A stretch of DNA of 64,000 nucleotides from Stenocarpella maydis (GCA_002270565.1 NQMI01000014.1:434001-498000); one strand, 5' to 3'. Shown: positions 33,939 to 49,893, counted from the stretch's first letter. A program made the numbers and translations. Notes: a model not told the origin generated them from the letters alone.

Positions 33939-35877
33939 ATGGCGGTCCCTACCTATTCCGGAGACGAAGACGCTGCTTCGGGAGAAGAAGACACGGCTTT
34001 CCTCGAACAATCATTCTTGACCTACACGGTCCCTTTCAAGACAGACATCAATATCGAAGAGGATGTCAGGGCCGCTATCGCCAAGGGACAGCCATTAGAG
34101 AATTTAGAGAACCGGCCATGGCTCTTCTTCGGTGAGGACATCTCCCAGCCGCACCTCCCCTGAAGTTGCTCCGTCTCACAGTACTCATTCGTAGATGTCA
34201 GATGAAACTGTCGAGGTCTTCTTGGTACTTCGCACCCATAACTTGACCGACCAATCCCTGAAGTCATACTTGAAGAGACTTGGACTATCTTTGCAGGCGC
34301 AAATAGTAAACAGTCCTGCGACAGATCGCGCTGAACTTGCTCCCGCGTCGGAAGTGGTATACAATGGGGACATCGAAGATGTGCCGAATCCCTTGACTGT
34401 CGTGGACACTGCACAGGATGGCGAAGGTGACCCTGGCACGGCGACGGGAACCAAGTATGTCGTGTGGAAAGCCTCAGCCTTCCTGACGCGACCACGCATG
34501 CGGCTCTATGGGCCATCTGTCGTCTTCTCGGCCACCGCAAGTTTGAGACCCAGCCCAGAACAGCCTGGCGGGCAGCAAGACGGCTATCTGGAGAGTGGCG
34601 TGCCAACCGGGCTTAACTTGCTCGCGTCATTTGCCGGAGACCCTCTGCTAGGTGGCGTCAAGCCTCAGCTGTCTGCTGTGCGAGTCTCTCGGGTCGCACC
34701 AGTCACCCAGTCCAAAGAATCATTCCCCATCCTCAAGGGCCAGCCCAGGATCACTCTGCAGATTTACCCAGCCGCACACACGCGCGTGCGCTTTGCGCGG
34801 CCCAACACCATACCACCCAGCCCGGCCATCATAGCCCTGCTAGAGATCGACTTCACCCCCTACTTTGACTGTGAGGTGGTCGTGGACAAGGTCGAACTCT
34901 CCATGCTGGAGGGCCAGGTCGAGGATCTCAACAGTATATCGGGTCTGTCACTCCCTCTCAACTGTGTGGCGCATGATCACATCACCCTCATGTATCGGCT
35001 TGCACCCCAGGAAAGCGATGTCCCATCCAGAAGCCCGACGCGTGAACTCAATATATCCATACAGTGTACCGGTCTTGTTAAGACGGGAGTTTGCACCCCC
35101 AAGCTGTGCATGGCATGGTCTACAATCCTGGACTTCACCCTTCCTGTCAACCCGGGCTTTGGCATGGGCGTCAACAAGCCCTTCCAGCGGTCTCATAAGC
35201 CTGCCCAGCTCTCCATCAGCGACGGCACAAGCTTCGTCTCCCCCTCGGTGTCCAGGCCCGACTCGCTGCCTGCTCTCGAGGCCCTCGCAGAGCGGTCAAT
35301 CGAGGCCAGCATCCCAGAATTCGGCATAACCATGACGTTTACCGCACCCGACGGGCCGATATATGCAGGCGACGAGTTCGTCTGGAACGTCTTCGTCGTC
35401 AACCGCAACTCGGCCGCCTTGAACCCGGCCAAGCCCCCCCAGTCGGAGCCCGTCCCGGCGGCGCGCAAGCTGGCCCTCCTCGCCATCCCCCGGCGGCGCA
35501 GGAACGACATGCGCGTGATCCGGCCGCCGTCGACGGCCGGCCGGGATCACCTCCTGGCGCGGCGCAAGTCGGCCACCGCCGCGGCCATTGGCGAGGGCCC
35601 CGAGGCCGAGATCGCCGACGCCGTGCTGGACGAGAACGTCGTCCACGCCATGCAGCGCAGCAGCCTGGTCGACAGCACCGAGGTCGTCTGCCTCTCGGCG
35701 GACGTGCGCGTGGGGCCCCTGGCGCCCAACGCGTGCCACGTCGTCGAGCTGCGCTTCCTGGCGCTGAAGGAGGGGATTGTCGGCGTCGAGTGCATCCGGG
35801 TGGTGGACCTGGCCAACCAGGAGCACGTCGACATTAGGGACCTGCCGGTTATGGTTGTCGAGAGGCGGACGGACTGA
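33939..35877 (+). CDS. TRS65: TRAPPII trafficking subunit TRS65, 2 exons
   Basis: Exons 33939-34131 and 34202-35877 give 622 residues. The 70-nt intron joins PWLFF to DETVEVFLVLRTHN, a conserved stretch of Trs65. The middle is beta-rich, and the C-terminal half has IPEFGITMTFTAPDGPIYAG, RRRRNDMR and ENVVHAMQRSSLVDSTEVVCL with VRVGPLAP, the best conserved part of the family. Trs65 is a fungal-specific subunit of TRAPPII, the exchange factor for Ypt31/32 at the late Golgi. No transmembrane segment or signal is present, as expected for a cytosolic tether. The ATG sits in a good context (AAGATGGCG). From about 35400 the codons are strikingly GC-rich compared with the 5' half. Confidence 0.88.
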
Positions 35878-36718
35878 TTGCGCGTGGGGCGAGGCGCTGT
35901 CCCTTGTTAGCTAGAGCAAGTTAGGTTGGGCAAATTCACATCCATTCATGCATTGTGTTCAACGACATGACTACGAGTCTGAAATGACGGCATCTTCTTG
36001 TCACAGCCGCCTGTGCCCATAGACTGAATTCCAGTATCCATGCCAGGGGTATCTATTTGATGCAATGTACTCTATCTGTGCTGAGGGCCGTCAGAAGCAA
36101 CGCAGTAAAGCTGTACTGCTGTCCCCAACCAATTTTCATGCAAATATGGCCACTATCCACACAATGCAATGCAAGATGCTGCTCGAGTGTCCCAGGTACT
36201 CACACCACAGCACCGCTAATGTGCACCTGCGGCCCCAATCTGCTAGTATCAGTTTGATGTCAATTCCCCCAAGGGAGTCCCCCAGAATCGGGTCTGTCAA
36301 TTTTAAAGCCTGAAATTGAGTTTTGGGGGCGGTTGAGAAGGTGTGTTTTAGGAGCTGCGTTCCTGGAGCAGGACTGTTAACAAGCCTTCATGTCGTGCAA
36401 CACCCATAGAATCCGTGATCACATTGCGCGTCTTCGCTTGGAGACCTGGTGAAAATCAATGGCAACCAACCATGCCGAAAATGGGCACGACGGTGCCGTG
36501 GAATTCCGCCCGCTTTTGCGCCATCCGATGCTGAATAAAATGTGGTTCAGAAGCAATGCGGTCCAATGCTGTAGTAAACGTGGGAGCAATGGGTTAGTTA
36601 GGATGTGCCTTCCCCGATATCTTCCAACTTCTTTGATACAACATCTTTCCACAGATTTTTCGCGCTCGAGCGTTCCAATCGCCTGAGGATGCATGTGCTG
36701 CGTTGTTGTATTGCATCA
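35878..36718. other. Intergenic between convergent TRS65 and SLD3
   Basis: About 840 bp with both 3' ends. Nothing further is recognised. Confidence 0.65.
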
Positions 36719-39700
36719 TTATGCCAGGTCATCAATGTCATAATCATCCCAGCCCAGCTGCTGGTAGATACTCAGTGCCGGTCTGTTGCTGGGTTCGATG
36801 GGCTGTTCTGCGCGGGGAGGAGCAGATGTGGGAGCTTTCTTAGCGGGGGTGGCGAACAGGTTGGTAGCCTGTCGAGATCCGGGAGGAGTGGAGGTGACGA
36901 TCTTGTTGACAAATGCCGTGTTGGCCGAGGGTCTCTGCTTAACAGGTGTTGCGAATAGGCGAGGGAGTGTAGGGGATGATGGGGAGATGTCATTGCTCGG
37001 TATATCAAGATGTGTTTGGGTATTTGGCGCAGCCCTTCTCGACATCAGGGGAGACGAAGGTTGCATAAATGGGTCGTTCTTGGTCGGTTTCGAGGGTGCT
37101 GCCGAGTCCGGCACGGAACCCTGCAACTTACTTGCGATAGGCGTGCTGGCAATATGGAATGCTTCGAGGCCATCCCGTAGGCCATTTCTAGGTGCTGTAG
37201 ACGGAATGACAGAGCTTGACTGGATGGGTGGCAGCCCCGTCCTTGGTACAGGAATGTGGAAGCTACCATAACTGCACTCGTCTGATGTTGACACAGCATC
37301 CTTGAAGCGGTAGTTGGCCGGGGTAGCCTTGACCTGAATCTGAGCCTGTGGTCTGTTGCCAACGCTGAAGCGTGTGGGATTCTTCGGCTCTGGCGCAAAG
37401 TCAGCATGCCGTCAGCTCGGACACGGATTACGGGAGCACTCACTTCGCGGACGAGGCGAGCTCGATGACCATACTCGCTTCTCAGCTTCCTCGACAATAG
37501 ATTTGCCAGCAAGTTGTCTGTTGGGCTTCTTCAAGGCTGATATGGCATCCCTTAGGTCTGCTTCTATCTTCGCCTTCTTCTCTGCCTTTGCGTCGTCGGC
37601 AGCGAGACTTGAAATGCTCCTGGACAAGATATTTCTAGACCTCTCTTTCAAGGGCCTATCTCCGCTTGGTATCATACTCAAGGGAGCAGATTCGCTTGCT
37701 TCACGCTTCAGCCCTGGGATGGTGGCGGGCGTCGCAGATCTCATTCTTGCCAAGACATCAGTTGGCCTGCGAGATGCCCTCCGCCTCAACTGGTCATGCG
37801 AGAAAACTTTGTCAAGTGACTTCGGAGCCTTGCTCGGGACTGGTCTCTTGGCGACAGATCCGGGGATCGCCGGCGCCTTTGCAGCAGCTGTGGCTGTGAC
37901 TGTGTGCTTCTTCGGCTTTGGTGGGGACACGACAACTGGGCCTCCGAGTTTGAGGTTCAAGGACTCGCACAATTCAGGAAGCCGACCAGCGAAACTGCAA
38001 TAGTCAGCTCTCCACCAATGATCGACGAGGAAAATAGCTTTGACTTACAATGGCAGCAGGATGTCTACACAGAAGTCCTTGAGTGGATCTGAATTCGCCC
38101 TCACTGGCTTCTGTGTTTCCGATTCATCCATGGCTTGAGACTCGGCAGCTATCATTTGCATCTCGTCCAGCGTAGTGGACTGCCAAATGCAGAGTCGGTC
38201 TGCGTGAATATCGACCAATGTCGAAAAGTTGTGCTTGTGGCGCTTTTTGGGGCCAGTTTCGACCGTCTTCTTGGGCGTGTCTCCGACGGGCAGCCCAGGT
38301 AAGTGGCTGTCCCGTGGGTCTTCGGCCGGGCTTAAAGCTTCCAAGGCAAGTATCTCCAGGATCAGGATCATTTGTAGCTGCGTTTCTCGGGTCCGAAGGC
38401 AAGTTATGTGGTATTTGACCTCCTGGGGGTTGATTGTGGTATCGTCACCATCGCGTATGAGGGACTGATGTGTTCTCCACCATCTCTTGACATGACCGAT
38501 CTCACCGGGGTAGAGCCCGTCCTTGCCTATTTTCATCTTCTTGGCTTTCCTTCGCTTCTTCTTTGGTTCGTCCTCAGCACAGCTCTCGGCCAGCAGTTTT
38601 ATGTCCTTGACAAGCTCTGGCAGGGTCTCGCGGAATTTCTTGTCGACCTGCATTGTCGACATGGTGAGACTCTTTAAAAATTCGATGAGATCATTCATTT
38701 CAAGATTCGCATCACAGTCTAGGTGAAAGGCTGCTCGTGCTCGAGACAGCGGCCCTTTTGCAAAATACGCCAACGAACCCTGTACCGCAGTGAGCAACGA
38801 ATGAAGATCGAAGGGGCTCGGATAGGCCTACCTTGGAATGGTAGAGGGCTTCCAGATACTGTGATCGGATATTCTGAAATATGTCCTCGGCGGAAGTTTG
38901 CATGTCGGCATTTGAATCTCCTACAGCGGCTTGAGAACTCTTGGAGGGTGGCTCGCTCACACCACCCCCCGGAGGTTGAGATTGAAAAGGATCCTCAAGG
39001 GAATGTGCAGCAGCAGGTGTCAGTGCCTGGAACGGTGCCTGGCTCTGGTCTTGGGATTCACATGGCGTGGTAGAGACGGCCCTGTGGCGTTTTCGCACCA
39101 TGGATTGGATTTGTTCTATGGCCATCCTCTTCTTATTGCTCTCGTGGTGAAATTGGGGCGTAGTTGAAGGAGCATCGGCCAGGCTGGGGTGTCCGGCCTG
39201 GGCTGGACGGCAGCGGTGCTCGTAACAGGCCTCGGCGAGCTGGCTGAGTTTGTCTACGGCGACCCATGCGCCTAGCTTACAAACGATATAGAGGCCGGTC
39301 TGGTGGCGTTCGATGGCATAGAGGTTGCGGGTGGCGTCGGAGCGAGCGATGAGCACACTTGGCGCCTGGCGCAAGCGACCCTCGAGATCCAAGACGCGGA
39401 TATGCGATTCGAAAAAACGGCCTGGGCCACTTGGAAACTCTCCATTGGGGGCGGACAAGTCCAGAGCGGACAGTGACAAGTGCTCACGGGACAACAACAT
39501 CAGCGGCTTCAGCAGAGGAGGTCTCACGGAGTCAGAGCCGAGGCAGAACTGGGGCTGATGGTAGGTCAGCATTTTAAAGTGGACGGCGGGCAGGAGACGG
39601 CGCAGGGGTCGCAGACCTTTATTGTGATGGCTGGTTTGAGGAGCTCCTCGAGGGGAAAGGCAGGAGAGGGGCGCTTCCTCTTGTGTGTGTTAGAGGGCAG

Positions 39701-39829
39701 GGCGTCATCTTGGGATCTGATGTTTGAGCCGGGCGTGGACGACGAGGGCTGTAGACTTTGATCCTGAAGGGGGACGCGACGCGTCCGAACCTCTTGTGGA
39801 CATTCTGGCGACGGCGAGAAGCCGGCCAT
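36719..39829 (-). CDS. SLD3: DNA replication regulator SLD3, 5 exons
   Basis: Exons 39829-39617, 39554-38832, 38779-38049, 37994-37444 and 37389-36719 give 962 residues. The Sld3 family core is plain: YLEALYHSK joined to GSLAYFAKGPLSRARAAFHL, NDLIEFLKSLTMSTMQVDKKF, KKRRKAKKMKIGKDGLYP, VKRWW and RTRETQLQMILILEILALE. Exon 2 has an N-terminal region (LLSREHLSLSALDL, FFESHIRVLDLEG, YAIERHQTGLYIVCKLG). The C-terminal third is Ser/Pro/Lys-rich with many SP/TP sites (e.g. SSPLMS, TPVKQRP), fitting CDK control. Phosphorylated Sld3 with Sld7 loads Cdc45 onto MCM and binds Dpb11 to fire origins. The first acceptor could also lie 6 bases downstream (39548), removing two residues. Recognition rests on the central domain; the tail evolves fast. 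Confidence 0.88.
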
Positions 39830-40076
39830 GGAATTGCTTTGGAGAAAGAGGAGGCGAGGGTATTGAAGAGTAGGAGCTGCACTCTCATGGCTCGCTCACT
39901 CACTCATGACATGGCACTTGGATTGACTGCACACGGCGAGCTGACCTGAGCAGGGAACGCGTCTGATGGTCCGACGCGGTATGGCAGTCGGAGCTTCAAC
40001 GGGGGGTCTATGAAGACCTAGACAGGGGGTGGACAAGACATGCAGGGCTAGCTGCCGAGGTTACATGGGTACCACG

Positions 40077-40113
40077 CCTGCGCCTGCGCCCGCACCTGCA
40101 CCTGCACCCGCCC
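40077..40113. repeat. CCTGCR/CCTGCA microsatellite
   Basis: Six-base units alternating CCTGCG, CCCGCA and CCTGCA. Confidence 0.8.
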
Positions 40114-40637
40114 ACTGTCGATGGGTGACTATGTTATGTATCTACCTAATATACCTAGATATTATGAGCAGGTACTACAAGTATAGGCCGAAACCATCAG
40201 GGTCAGGGGGGTTATGGCTGCAGTGTCTGGACACTTATTATTACTATTTCGTAGACGCCAAACTTGCAGTATTCCTCGCACCTGATAGCACGACAGCACA
40301 TGCACAACAGGCCCACTGCCTCCTGTCTTTGGTTGCGACCAGCGAAGCGTCATGTCATCCCTCAGATGCCATCGAGACAGTGGTGAGACCCCAACAGGCG
40401 TCGTCACCCAGCAGCTTGCCTATGGGCCTGCGTAGGAGTAGATACCAAGTCCAGCGTGCTACCACGGACGAGAATCGCTCGATCGTTACTGCAGTAGACA
40501 TGTGGTCTGCATCGTGCTTTTTTAATCGTGAGGCTAGGCGCCGTATGCCCAGAATGGCATGGCCACGGACATGCTGCGCGGGCTGGCTGTCAGTGGCTAA
40601 AGGATACCCACCTAGTACGCTAGGTATCTACTGCATG

Positions 40638-40656
40638 CTACCTACTATGTAGGTAG
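40638..40656. repeat. Perfect 8-bp inverted repeat
   Basis: CTACCTAC at 40638-40645 and GTAGGTAG at 40649-40656 with TAT between. It is the same type of word as the repeat at 25940-25959. Confidence 0.8.
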
Positions 40657-41733
40657 GTACTGTAGCCCACGGTTCTACAATGCACAATTGGTCAGGTCAA
40701 GGGCTCTCGCGTGGTTCCGAGGCGGTTCAAGTTCTTTCCAGGTACTCTGGTCCAAGTGGTAGTGTTATTAGCAGATTATTAGCAGATGCGGATTGCAGAT
40801 GCTTGCACTGCAGACGTCGATCGCTCTAGCAACATCAGATCCAGGCATCGCCTTCCCTGTACATGTGTGTATTGGCAGGACTGGGTAGGTATTGGTATTG
40901 GATGTAGAGGCTGTCGAACGGGCTGGTCTCGTCTGCGTCTACATCTGGGTCTGTCTTGCATCTTGCATGCTTCGCATCAAATTGTGCAACTCGGTCCAAT
41001 CTACCGCCATTGCCTGTCACTTGATATCGTGTTGGCGCCTCTCCTTCTTCTTATCCCCCCCCCTCCTTTTTCTTTTATTTACTATATCTGACTTTTCTTT
41101 TTCTCTCTCTCTCACTCCCTATCTTCTTCTCTTTTCCACCGCCCCCAGGTCTTACTTGGACCCCGTGGTCACAGAACCACAGGAAAATTCCCGAGGAAAC
41201 GCGAGAACAAGCCACTCACTCCCCGTCAGGCCTGCAGATCAGTTAGCAGCGCCGCCCAGAGGGCCAACTCCAGTGCTCCCAGCCCATTCTGCCCGACTCA
41301 GTTCAGTTCCCTCCCCCCAGCTCTCGCCACACTTTGTCCCGCCTCAGCCTCGCAATATCCGACTTCAAGCCTCAGCCAGGGATTGGGACTTCCGCCAATC
41401 CATGTTACATACTCGGTCCGCCTTCCTTCCCACGGTCTAGAACGCCATACCACCTATAGCGACCGAGGCCTATCACAGACTCTGCGCCCGTGCCAATTCG
41501 AAAACAATTTCATCCACTCCCATCCCAGCCCAGCCCAGCCTGTCCTCATGGACACATCTGGGTTCCGTTGAGCATTGTCGCCATCGGCCGTGTCTGCCCC
41601 CTGGACCACCTCCGAGTCCCAGGGACCTCCTCTCCCCGGCGCATCTTCGTCCTGATCTCGAGGCGCGCATCCCACGATCCATCGAGTGGCCTCGTCCCGT
41701 CACGCCTGCCGGCCCGGCCACATTGCCACCACA

Positions 41734-44700
41734 ATGTCGGCAGAAACCTCGCCCAGGGCTGTTCGCTTCTCCGACGCCGACGCTGACCCGACAAAGTCCA
41801 AGGGCTATCGTCCCCTCGCCGTTACCAACGACTCTGGCGAGTCAGGCTCTTCCGCCGAGTCGCGCCCGGAGCCTAATGGCTTTGTCAACTACGAACTCCA
41901 GGATGACCTAGGTACCCTCCACCACTACGCCGACCAGGCTGGTCATGCAGGCTCCATGTCGTCTGTCGCTTCCGATTCATTGGCTAATGGTACGGCTGGC
42001 CGCCTTCGCTCAGCTACAGACGGAGCCTCCATCCACTCCAACGGCACGTCTACGAGACCCCAGCGGCCCAGCGGCCCGGCGAGGCAGCCTTCCAATACCT
42101 ACAGACCAGTGCGCCGGCCGCAGCCCACCCCCGTGGGGTACCCAGATCCTCGTTCTGCTTCCAGGTCACGAAACTTGCCCTCCAACTCAACCTTCGCACG
42201 TCAGGAAAGGGCATATGTTCAACGACTGAACAATGCCCGGAAGCAAGACTATCCCTTCCCTCCCGAGTTCGACCCTATAAGCTTTGGCACCCAAGGCGAC
42301 CCGGACAGCGACTCCGAGGGCGAGACCCCTGGGTCAGAAGCGCCATATGGCACCGAGCAGGACGACGACGCGAGGAGGCTCTTCGAGGGCGACGACGAGG
42401 AGGAACTGGAACCCACCGAGGAGGACCTCAGAGACCCAGACAACAGGGAGAGACTGGAATGGCATGGAATGCTCGCCGCTGTGCTCACTGGAGATGTCGT
42501 GCGACAGGAAAAGAAGCGCCTCATCGGCTCGTCTGAGCAGGAAGTTGGCAAGACAGCACAGAAGGCCGAGCTGTGGCTCGGTATACGCGCCCGCATATGC
42601 GGTCGGCATCTGCCCGTCCAGCGCAGGATGGTGGAAGACGCTCGGGGTACCATGGATCGGACCATCGAGGACATCATCAACTTCCAGATCGCTGGGGAGA
42701 GCGAGGCCGGCAAGCCCCCTGCCGATCAAGTCCGCGATATGGTCGAGAAGATCGAGAGGCTGGAAGGCCTGTATCCGTCGCGGGAGGCCATGCTGGCAGC
42801 ACACACCTCTGCAAGATCCGCCCTCTTCACAGAAGCTTGCGACGCCATTACGTCTTGGTACAACGTCAACGAGCTCATCAACACAGAGCTGACTGTGCTG
42901 AGACGATGGGTGGGTAACGACGAGCTGGACTTCCTGCGGACAAGGGAGCGGTCTCCGATTGGCAATGCTATTGGCGACGAGTCCTCTTTCCTTGACAAAT
43001 TGTTGAAGGAGGACGGCCTAAAGTCACTACACGATCACATCGAGGAGGATGTTGGTGGTATGAAAAGCAAGCGAAACAGTATGCTGAGAGGCATCTCGAG
43101 TGTAATCCTGAAAGCCAAGGAAACACTTATCCACAACGCAGAGGCGTTTAGGAAACGGCACCTGCCCCCTTACATCGAGGATCTCCTCACCCTGATCAGC
43201 TTTCCCTCGCGCCTGATTGAGGAGATCATCAAGGTCCGCCTGGCCTACGCGAAAAAGATGAAGGAATCAGCACAGCAAAACCCGATGCTGCAGGACCAGA
43301 TGATTTCTCAGTTCCAGGTCCTCTTGAACCTGGCGATTGGTATCAAGCTTGAATACCTTGGGATATCACAGCCCGAGCCCGGCTGGGAGTTGCCTCCTTG
43401 CATTGATGAGGCTTTTGACCAGGCTGTTCTGGACGCCCTGAAATACTACTTCAAGATGCTTAATTGGAAACTTAGCGGCAACAAGAACACCTTCAAGGAG
43501 GCTGAGCTCCTGTTCCAGGAATGGGAGTTTATCAACGAGATCGGGAGTCACTTGGACCATGGTGACGTGGAGGTTGCTGAACAGTTCAGCAATCTGACCT
43601 TCAAAGCGATCAGGCGCTTGAGCGATACATTTGAAAGAGAGTTGCAACGGAAACCAAAGGAAAGCCCGGCTGAGATGAGCAAGAGATATAAGCAGATCCT
43701 TGACTCGGTTCGGGTCCGTCAGAGAATGCTGCAGCGTTTCTCCAGAATGCTGAGCAGCAACTACGAGAACGCTGCAGACTTTAGCATTGCATTTGGACCG
43801 GACCGCCTTCACACTCTATTCGCAAGACTGATAGAGTCCGGTCACTTCCAAATTTACACCGCAAGCATCGAGCATGAGGGTGTCATTCTGGTCGCCTCGC
43901 CTTCGTTGCATAGTCGCCCCGAGGAGATACAGTCAATCATCGGCACAGCATCTTACGAACATGTGTCTGAAGACCCAACAGATCCATACATCCTCATGAT
44001 CAGAGCTGAAAACGCACCGCACTGGTACGGGCCAAAGGTATCAATGACAGTACGGGAAGAGCCTTTGGACCTAAAAGTAGGCCATCTGCGGCTAATTGCC
44101 GGCGGGTCCCAGAACCGGCTCACAAGCGCACGGAAGGCCTTCTTGGAGCTCATTGACATGCACCTGGATCTCGTTGTTGAGCAGCGCTCGAACCTGAAGA
44201 GAGTCAACCAGAAACTCGGGGACATCAAGAAAGTAGCATACAAGCTCTCAAACACCTTCATGGACAGCGTTGAGACTATCCGCTCACAGACAAAGGGGAT
44301 GGAGGTACAGGATCTTATCCAAACCTGTTTCATCTTCGCCACTGAATTTGGTCAACGATCTCTCCTGTTCATGGACAGCAACCGCAGGCAGATGAATAAC
44401 ATCAAGTTGACCAAGCTCGCCTTGGATTGGGTGAGCTTCATCTGTGATGACTGCGTGTCTTCCGATCGAAAAACCTTCCGGTGGGCCGTCCTGGCTCTGG
44501 AGTTCAGCATGGGCATGACTCGTGGGAGGCATATTCTAGCTCTGGGAGACGAGGAATATGCGAGACTACGGGAAAAGGTCGCCGGTTGCATGTCCCTGCT
44601 TATCTCCCACTTTGACATCATGGGCGCGAGGTCGAGCGTTGCTGCCCAGGCAGAGAAACAACGCCTCGAGGCCCTTGTGGGTCAATTCAGGAGGCTGGAC

Positions 44701-45890
44701 CAGGGCAAGAATCTCGACGATCGGGCAGCCTCCAAGTTTGTTCTGGACCACCGTCTGCGAGAACTCTCCAAGATTGATGAGGGCAGGAAACAAATTCTAG
44801 CCGATCGGTCCGCCCTAGGTCGCGTGCTCGAGGCCTCAAACGAGGTAGACCGTTCCCTTGCATACCTGTCATCGACAGCTACCAACTTCACAATGAGATG
44901 GCAGCAAGGCCAGTTTGTCGGCGGAGGAACATTCGGCAACGTCTATGCGGCGATGAATTTGGACACCGGCCACTTGATGGCCGTCAAGGAAATCAGGTTG
45001 CAGGATCCGAAGCTGATACCTACAATTGCCACGCAAATCAAAGACGAGATGCGTGTGCTGGAATCCGTCGACCACCCCAACGTTGTGTCATATTATGGCA
45101 TTGAGGTCCACAGGGACAGGGTCTACATCTTTATGGAGTTCTGTTCCGGAGGCTCACTTGCCAACTTGCTTGAGCATGGTCGCATCGAGGACGAACAAGT
45201 TATCATGGTTTATGCGCTGCAGCTTCTCGAAGGTCTCGCTTACCTCCATGAGATCAAGATTGCTCACCGTGATATCAAACCAGAGAGTGAGTCCCCTCGT
45301 CTTACTCTCGCGCACTAATGAGACATGAGCTAATCGACATTGTAGACGTTCTGCTCGACCACAATGGTATCATCAAATATGTCGACTTTGGCGCAGCCAA
45401 GGTCATCGCTCGCCAGGGACGGACACTCATGCAAGATATGGCAGCTACGAAACCCAACAAGTCCATGACTGGTACCCCAATGTACATGTCTCCAGAGGTC
45501 ATCAAGGGTGACAACCCAGGGCACTTTGGAGCAGTGGACATATGGTCTCTGGGTTGTGTCATCCTTGAGATGGCCACAGGGCGACGCCCCTGGGCGAATC
45601 TAGACAATGAGTGGGCCATCATGTACAACATCGCCCAGGGAAACCCGCCACAGCTCCCGACGCCGGACCAGCTCAGCCCAGAAGGCATCGACTTCCTCAA
45701 GCGCTGCTTCTTGCGCGACCCAACGAAGCGGGCTACTGCCGTGGAATTGTTGCAGCATGACTGGATCATGACCATACGGAATCGCGTTGTTGAACCCTCG
45801 ACACCTAGCGATTCTAGTGCCTCAGCCCAGACGACGCCGACTGCGGTCGGATCAAGCGGCAAGACCATCGGTGCGGATGGATTCTACTGA
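41734..45890 (+). CDS. os-4: HOG-pathway MAP kinase kinase kinase (Ssk2/Ssk22, OS-4), 2 exons
   Basis: Exons 41734-45286 and 45346-45890 give 1365 residues, about the size of fungal Ssk2/OS-4 proteins. The first 200 residues are Ser/Pro-rich and likely disordered. A long helical regulatory region follows, which in this family binds the response regulator Ssk1. The C-terminal kinase domain starts near 1055: GGGTFGNVY (P-loop), AVKEI (lysine), HRDIKPEN, VDFGAAKV and GTPMYMSPE. The 59-nt intron splits the catalytic HRDIKPE-N motif, phase 1. The kinase activates the MAPKK of the osmostress cascade, which also underlies sensitivity to phenylpyrrole and dicarboximide fungicides. The ATG at 41734 has a strong context (CACAATGTCG); an in-frame ATG at 41686 would add 16 residues. 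Confidence 0.93.
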
Positions 45891-47131
45891 ACGCCACGCA
45901 TATAGGCGCCTCTGGGTCTTGCCCACTCTGATTTTCTGTACCACCAACTATTATCTGCACTCTCTCATCTTCGCTCTGTTATAGGATGTACATACACTCA
46001 TCACAGATGACTCCGCAAACCCGCACGGCTGCCGCACCAGGCAGATCTACCGTGCGCGTCTGAGCGTCGTATGTTTCTGATCGACTTTACAAAGAAGCAG
46101 CATTAGCAGCGAGTTTTGGGGTCCCTACCGAGCGCAGTCTTGACTTATTCTTGCATGTCAGCGCGCACCCTGTGTTCTTCCCGTCAGAGCTTCGATTTGT
46201 GGCAAGCGCTCTTGGTGTTTTTTCTTTTCAGAGGGGAAAGGCTTCCCTCTTTCTTTCGTGGGGGTGCCACGTTCCTTTTCCTTTCCTTTTCTTCTTTTCT
46301 TGCTCCTCTTTTCTTCATCAGTGACGGCCATGACGACGCAACGACAAGATCATCACATAGGCAACAATAAGGGGAGAGGTGCCTCAGCATACGGGCGGCA
46401 TAGAATTCTCTGGCTTTTTCCATGGAGTAAAACTGCGGCGGCATTCATACAATAGGTACACGAGCTAGCGGGGCCGGGCGAGGCTGGACGGGGATTGGTA
46501 GACATAGCGTGTATTTCTGTACGCTTCTCCCTAGGGAATAAATAAATCATAATATCTAACTAGATGCGTTTTTTCTTTGCCCAGCGCCATTAAACTGTGT
46601 CTCTTAGCAAAACTAGTCTTGTCCCCAAACCATGTCGCACAGGCACATGAGACAGCACCTCAGCCAGGTGTAACCCCTGTGAGGAGGGACACAAGCTATT
46701 GGTTTTCTTGTCCGTATGTCTGATTGATATGTTCTCGTCGTTCTCTAACCACGAGGGGACCAAGGTAGTGCGCGAGCAGCATTATATCTGGTAATGGTGT
46801 GCAAAGTACTCGCCTAGTTCAACAGGCCTTCACTTGCGAGATAAGAGTGGGCGCTCACTCTCACGCAATGCTGTGACTGGGACCTTCAGCACTCCGAGGT
46901 TATATATTATCATAAAACATCGGCAGTCTATTTCAACGGGCTAGTCTGCCTCATTCAAGGATCCATGCTCATTGAGCCATGTGTGTATATATACATGTAT
47001 ACACCAAGAAAGTAAAATAATAATAATAATAACAATAATAATAATGGCCAAAGGAATATGTGCAATACACACGTATGTCGTGTGTACGAAACCCCCGACC
47101 CCATCCCTGCCAAGGCAATAAATAGGACCCA
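45891..47131. other. Intergenic between convergent OS-4 and carboxylesterase genes
   Basis: About 1.2 kb with both 3' ends. Contains pyrimidine-rich stretches (46215-46320) and an AAT trinucleotide microsatellite at about 47015-47045. No gene is supported. Confidence 0.65.
47015..47045. repeat. AAT trinucleotide microsatellite
   Basis: TAA units with one AAC interruption, immediately downstream of the carboxylesterase stop codon. Confidence 0.85.
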
Positions 47132-49665
<2,534 letters not shown>

Positions 49666-49735
49666 CTTGGCGACAAGAGTCGAGACGGGGGCCTTCGTGG
49701 AGGGGGCGCTGCGAGGACCTGGTGGTGGTGATGAT

Positions 49736-49785
49736 GGCGGCGGCGGCGGCGGCGGCAGTGGCAGTGGCAGTGGCAGTGGCAGGGC
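49736..49785. repeat. GGC and GGCAGT microsatellite
   Basis: About seven GGC units pass into four GGCAGT units, about 70 bases upstream of the esterase ATG; probably in its leader or promoter. Confidence 0.85.
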
Positions 49786-49864
49786 ATCATGGCAGCCTTG
49801 TCCTGGGCTGGGCTTGTCCTTATATACCATGACATCGCGAACCACATCACCGCGCCGGGGATTC

Positions 49865-49893
49865 CCACCACCACCACCACCACCACCACCACC
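49865..49893. repeat. CAC trinucleotide microsatellite
   Basis: About nine CAC/ACC units. Confidence 0.85.

Larger units (their letters stand above)
39830..41733. other. Intergenic between divergent SLD3 and OS-4
   Basis: About 1.9 kb with both promoters. It contains a CCTGCR hexanucleotide microsatellite (40077-40113), a palindrome (40638-40656) and a CT-rich tract at about 41040-41150. The CT tract is followed by a pyrimidine-rich, probably transcribed leader of OS-4 that contains several upstream ATGs. No gene is supported. Confidence 0.65.
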
